A stretch of 64,000 nt of DNA, taken from Ophiobolus disseminans (taxonomy: Eukaryota > Ascomycota > Dothideomycetes > Pleosporales > Phaeosphaeriaceae). Of this stretch, positions 59,955 to 64,000 are shown piece after piece (position 1 is the stretch's first letter; each line of letters begins with the position of its first letter). Below the pieces are notes generated by a model. The model was given only the letters and a program-made list of their open reading frames with translations, did no database searches and was not told the origin of the DNA. Made by a program: the position numbers and the translations under genes. The stretch lies in the NCBI GenBank assembly GCA_010093685.1, contig MU006217.1, positions 1,306,067-1,370,066 of the forward strand, given 5' to 3'.

Positions 59955-62273
59955 ATGCGTCTGTCGCTGTCGAAATCGCTGCTCTGGCTGGCCGCCGCCG
60001 CCATGCCGCTCGCTTCCGCCGAGCGCATCCTCGAGACGCGCTCGCTCAACCCGTGCATGGCCAACTCCAGCTTCTCGGCCACGCTCTTCCACGTCACCCT
60101 CACGCCTGGCAATCGCAGCCTGGACTTCAACGTCGAGGGCATCTCCAACATCGCCGGCAGGGTCGAGGCAGAGCTGGAGCTGCTGGTCTACGGCTACTCC
60201 GCCATCAACATGAAGCTCGACCCGTGCGGCAGCAAGGAGCTCGAGGGCATGTGTCCCATGAACGCTGGACCACTCACCATCAAGTCCAACTTCCCGCTCG
60301 GCGACGACATCATGAAGCAGATTCCAGGTGTGTACCACGTGTGGATGCCACAGCACTTTCGCTAACTTGAGACAGGAATTGCCTACACCATCCCTGACCT
60401 GGATCTCCTCGTGAGGATCAACATCAAAGACCAGACGACCAAACAACTGATGGCTTGCGTGGAAGCAGAGCTCTCGAACGGCCACTCTGTTGACCAGAAG
60501 GCCGTCGCATGGGTCACCGCCATCATTTCGTCGTTGGGGCTCGTCGCATCGGCCATCACCTCCGGTCTCGGCCACTCCAACACTGCTGCCCACGTTGCCG
60601 CTAATGCCATGTCGCTCTTCGGCTACATGCAGGCCCAGGCCATCATCGGCATGTGCGCTGTGCCACTTCCTCCCATTGTCGCTGCGTGGACGCAGAACTT
60701 CCAGTGGTCCATGGGAATCATCCGGGTTGGCTTCCTCCAGAAGATGGCTACATGGTACCAGCGTGCTACTGGTGGAACGCCTACTACCCATCTATCGCAG
60801 CTGAACAAGATTTCTGTCGAGGTTCAGAAGAGGAGCCTGAGACGCGCAATCGACTTCACGACTGGTACTGCCGGACGCTTCATGGCTCGCAGCAATGCGG
60901 CCGCTACCGAGGCTCAGGCCGACAACGATCGACTGGTGTTGCACGGTATCGAACGCGTGGGATTCAAGGCCCGCATCGAGACGACCAACATCTTCTTCAC
61001 CGGCTACACCTTCTCCATTATCTTCGTCCTTTTCACCGTAATCGGCGTGGTTGCTTTCAAGTATATCTGCGAAGGACTCGTCAAGGCTGGCAAGATGAAG
61101 AGCGACAAGTTTGTCGACTTCCGCAATGGCTGGCAAACTGTCTTGAAGGGCATCCTCTTCCGTGTCGTCCTCATCTGCTTCCCTCAGATGATGCTTCTCA
61201 GCTTCTGGGAGCTTACTCAGCGCGATTCTGCTGGTCTCGTGGTCCTCGCCATCCTGACTATGCTCACTATGATTGGCATACTCGCTTGGGCATCCTCCAA
61301 GGTTGTCCGCATCGCGCAGCGCTCCATCGCTATGCACAAGAACCCCGCATACATCCTCTACTCCGACCCCATCGCGCTCAACAAGTGGGGCTTCCTGTAT
61401 GTTCAATTCAAGGCTGCGGCCTACTGGTTCATCATTCCTTGGCTTGTCTACCTCCTCATCAAGGCCATGTTCGTCGGTCTTTCCCAGAGCAGCGGAAAGG
61501 CCCAGGCTATCGCCCTCGTCCTTGTTGAGCTTGCCCTCCTGGTAGGTGTCTCGGTTCTGCGCCCATGGATGGACAAGAAGACCAATGGCTTTAACATCGC
61601 CATTGCTGCCGTCAACTTCCTCAGCGCCGTCTTCCTGTTGATGTTTACCGAAATCTTCAAGCAACCTGTAAGCTCCTCATGATCCACACTCCTTATCACG
61701 TGCTAACCTGTAAAGCCCATCGTCACCGGTGTTATGGGTGTCATCTTCTTCGTCGTCAATGCTGCCTTCTCACTTGTCCTTCTCATCATGCTTCTCGTCT
61801 CGTCTGGATTTGCGCTATTCACCAAGAATCCCGATACACGTTATCAGCCAATGCGCGATGATCGCGGGTCCTTCATTAAGTCGCAAACGCAGCTAACCAC
61901 TGAGCTTGATGCTTTGGGCGCCACCGCGCGCGGTGAGGGCAAGGGAAACCACCCTCACTCCCAGTCGCGATCGCGAATTGATGACGACGATGACATCTCT
62001 TCCATGGATCAACAGCGACAACTTGCCGCAAAAGAGGGAGGATTCAGTGAGCACTACCAGCCTGCCCCGCCTCGCAGTCCTGCAAACACATCGCCCAACC
62101 CGCCGTCGTTCTACGAGCGCGCCAGCCCAGTACCCTCGTACAACAATCAACCACAGTACACCAACCAACCGCAGTACACAAATCAGCCGCAAAACACGAG
62201 GAACGACGTACAATATCGGGGTACAAACAACACCAGCCCATGGCAACGAGGGGCAGGGTATGATGGCCATTGA
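59955..62273 (+). CDS. FLC / TRP-like membrane protein (flavin carrier family)
   Basis: Three exons: 59955-60327, 60376-61667 and 61716-62273, giving 740 residues. Signal peptide 1-22, then an ML-like lumenal domain (residues about 23-165) with LNPCMANSSFSATLFHVTLTP and paired cysteines. A TRP-like region of about eight or nine helices follows (residues about 175-600; examples FSIIFVLFTVIGVVAF and YWFIIPWLVYLLIKAMF). The hydrophilic tail is rich in Gln/Pro/Asn with a repeated NQPQYT unit. Yeast Flc1-3 and fission-yeast Pkd2 share this layout and act in calcium/FAD handling and cell-wall integrity in ER or plasma membrane. Which paralogue this is cannot be said. Confidence 0.93.
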
Positions 62274-64000
62274 CGCCAGGAAGAGCACGAGGAACAGGTG
62301 GAGAAAATCATAGCATCCTATGATCGTTCCTCTGTGCCACACAAATTTTGAACCATTCATGCGTGTGCATACTACAACACTGTAATTCCACGAACATTAT
62401 TTGGTCGCATGGAGCCTTGGACTTGGCACCCATTCATGAAAGACGGCGTTTACTTCACTTTGTCATCCTTTAGCATTTGTTTGGAAAAGAGAGTCTGCTT
62501 CGGTTCGATAGAGATCGAGCGACATTATATGTATAATCTCCCTCCATCTCATATCTTTGAATCTCAGGTGTCTCATATGTTCGAACAAGGCGCATTTCTT
62601 GGAAAGGACCAGTATCCTCTTCTTATTTTTTCTGTCGTTGAAGGCGTGCATTGTGCAGCCTATTGATAGAACGGCATGGTGGAGAGCTTGAGGGACTTGT
62701 GTATAGCAGAATCAAAGAAGTACAAATCCCAGCCGTTGCCACCTTCTGCATGCGTGATAAGCTCGTGACACTGACTGTTCTAAATTGCGAGCACAGGTCG
62801 CTGCCGACCCGACGTCAAATTTCGGTTGCATTGATCTTGTACCGTCAATAACGGCCCGCTCTGCATCTTTTTCACGTGATTGTTGCAGGGGTGGGATTGT
62901 GCACTGAGAGCTTTTGAGATGTGCAGATTCGAGTCATCACACGAATAGTTTTTGATGTGCAGCTGCCACACAATTGCAGCATCGTCGTTCGCAGATCTGC
63001 ATGCAGCCTTATCATGCGCCGAGTCGCACTGAGGCCTAATACGTTCGCGCTTCTTTCCTTTTGATCGATCAAGAATCAAGACGTCAAGATGCGGCACGAC
63101 GGCTGCCGCGATTGGCTGCTTCGGCGCCGAGTGGCCGGATACTTCACGATTGTGGAGGAAGGTGCGCCTGCTTTGGGCTTCACTTTGACACTGCTCCAAG
63201 ATCTGCGCGCACACAAAAACAATTCGTTGCCGACAAACCACTGTCTTTTGTTTGCAAGCTGTCAAGCAAGAACGACAAACCTCTACAGATGTGTGGTAAC
63301 CTACACGTCTTCACGTAAGCCAGCGTCATGCTCAGTCCTCTCCAACGGCAGCCTGTCGATAGCTCACGATAAAACTAGCCTCCACTCACATCCGCCAATC
63401 CATCACCTGCACGCGTGCAACGGTCACTAACGACGTCACAAGCCGGCGATTACCCCGGACTATCCGCTCATCAAAGACGCTGTCGTCCAGACAGACGGCG
63501 TATCGTGGCACGCAGCGCATCGTTGTCGCACAGAGACATCACCGAGGGTTCGACTAGGGATGTCGCAGAGGATTTGCTAGGCCAATCAAACGAAGCACGT
63601 TCACTCGGTGATTGGAGATCTGGCGCCAAGGACATGGATGGGGTTACGCACGGGGCGCCATTAGCCCAACTTTGATAACCGGGCTAGGAAAGACCAGTGA
63701 AGTGCGTTCTGGAATCGCAGGGCTGCCTCTCGTGCATTCTTTTTTCCATGCGAATCATTTTGCACCAACATCCGGCCTAAGATTAGACGGAGGTACTTGA
63801 GTGCGGGCTAATACCCCGGACATAACCGGGGCGCAGCCGTTCGATTTACTTATCAAGTCTGCGTGTCCGATTGTTTCGAGGATGTTCGTGTCTTCGTAAT
63901 CTTTGCTGCGGCACGCCACGCGCCGCAACCTGCACTCAGGATGTTCTTACGCATGTAGACGTCGCGTGGGACCGTCTTTGAATCTTGAACGTTGAAAGAT
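62274..64000. other. intergenic to window end
   Basis: 1.7 kb without a supported gene. Frames at 63089-63430 and 63415-63675 plus have no motif or splice support. Confidence 0.4.

Noticed and set aside
59790..60791. 333-codon minus-strand frame
   Set aside because: Antisense shadow of the FLC-like gene; no motif, charge pattern mirrors codon bias.
60792..61664. 290-codon minus-strand frame
   Set aside because: Antisense to membrane helices of the FLC-like gene; implausibly acidic composition from reverse complement.
49700..62273. secondary-metabolite cluster around the BBE oxidase
   Set aside because: No polyketide, peptide synthetase, terpene or prenyl transferase gene lies in the window.

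Overview
This is nuclear DNA from a filamentous ascomycete fungus. Genes are broken by short GT-AG introns (about 46-90 bases), there are no operons or Shine-Dalgarno sites, and the gene set is fungal: neutral trehalase with its PKA site, an FLC/TRP-like channel, a PTH11/rhodopsin-type membrane protein, an SDR, MBF1, eIF3i and SPF27. The mix of secreted enzymes and orphan family proteins suggests a Dothideomycete, possibly Pleosporales. That placement is inference, not something I could test. Exon boundaries were worked out by hand from splice sites and frame continuity; every multi-exon model below keeps an open frame with a length divisible by three.

Left part (0-18 kb): a truncated secreted M14 carboxypeptidase at the edge; a broken copy of a family whose intact paralogue lies at 12 kb; a two-block orphan family present twice (3.7-4.7 kb and 15.5-16.7 kb), each copy interrupted by in-frame stop codons; a Cys-rich orphan protein; a SAM + HMG-box + fungal-regulatory-domain transcription factor; an SDR; and the spliceosomal SPF27 subunit.

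Middle part (18-43 kb): neutral ceramidase, neutral trehalase, two small orphan genes, a gene-poor stretch (25.7-33.5 kb) holding a 148-bp inverted-repeat element, a single-exon kinase/HAD/phosphoribosyltransferase fusion, C1-tetrahydrofolate synthase with two plausible start codons, and an SH3 plus J-like protein.

Right part (43-64 kb): eIF3i, a second copy of the 148-bp element, a histidine phosphatase, MBF1, a seven-helix rhodopsin-like membrane protein divergent from a secreted flavin oxidase, a tiny secreted peptide precursor, a secreted M15-type peptidase, a membrane-anchored lectin-like protein and an FLC-type channel.

Housekeeping functions (translation initiation, splicing, folate, trehalose, sphingolipid) alternate with secreted or lineage-specific genes; I see no secondary-metabolite cluster. 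The most unusual signals are the paired stop-interrupted orphan loci and the two-copy MITE family.
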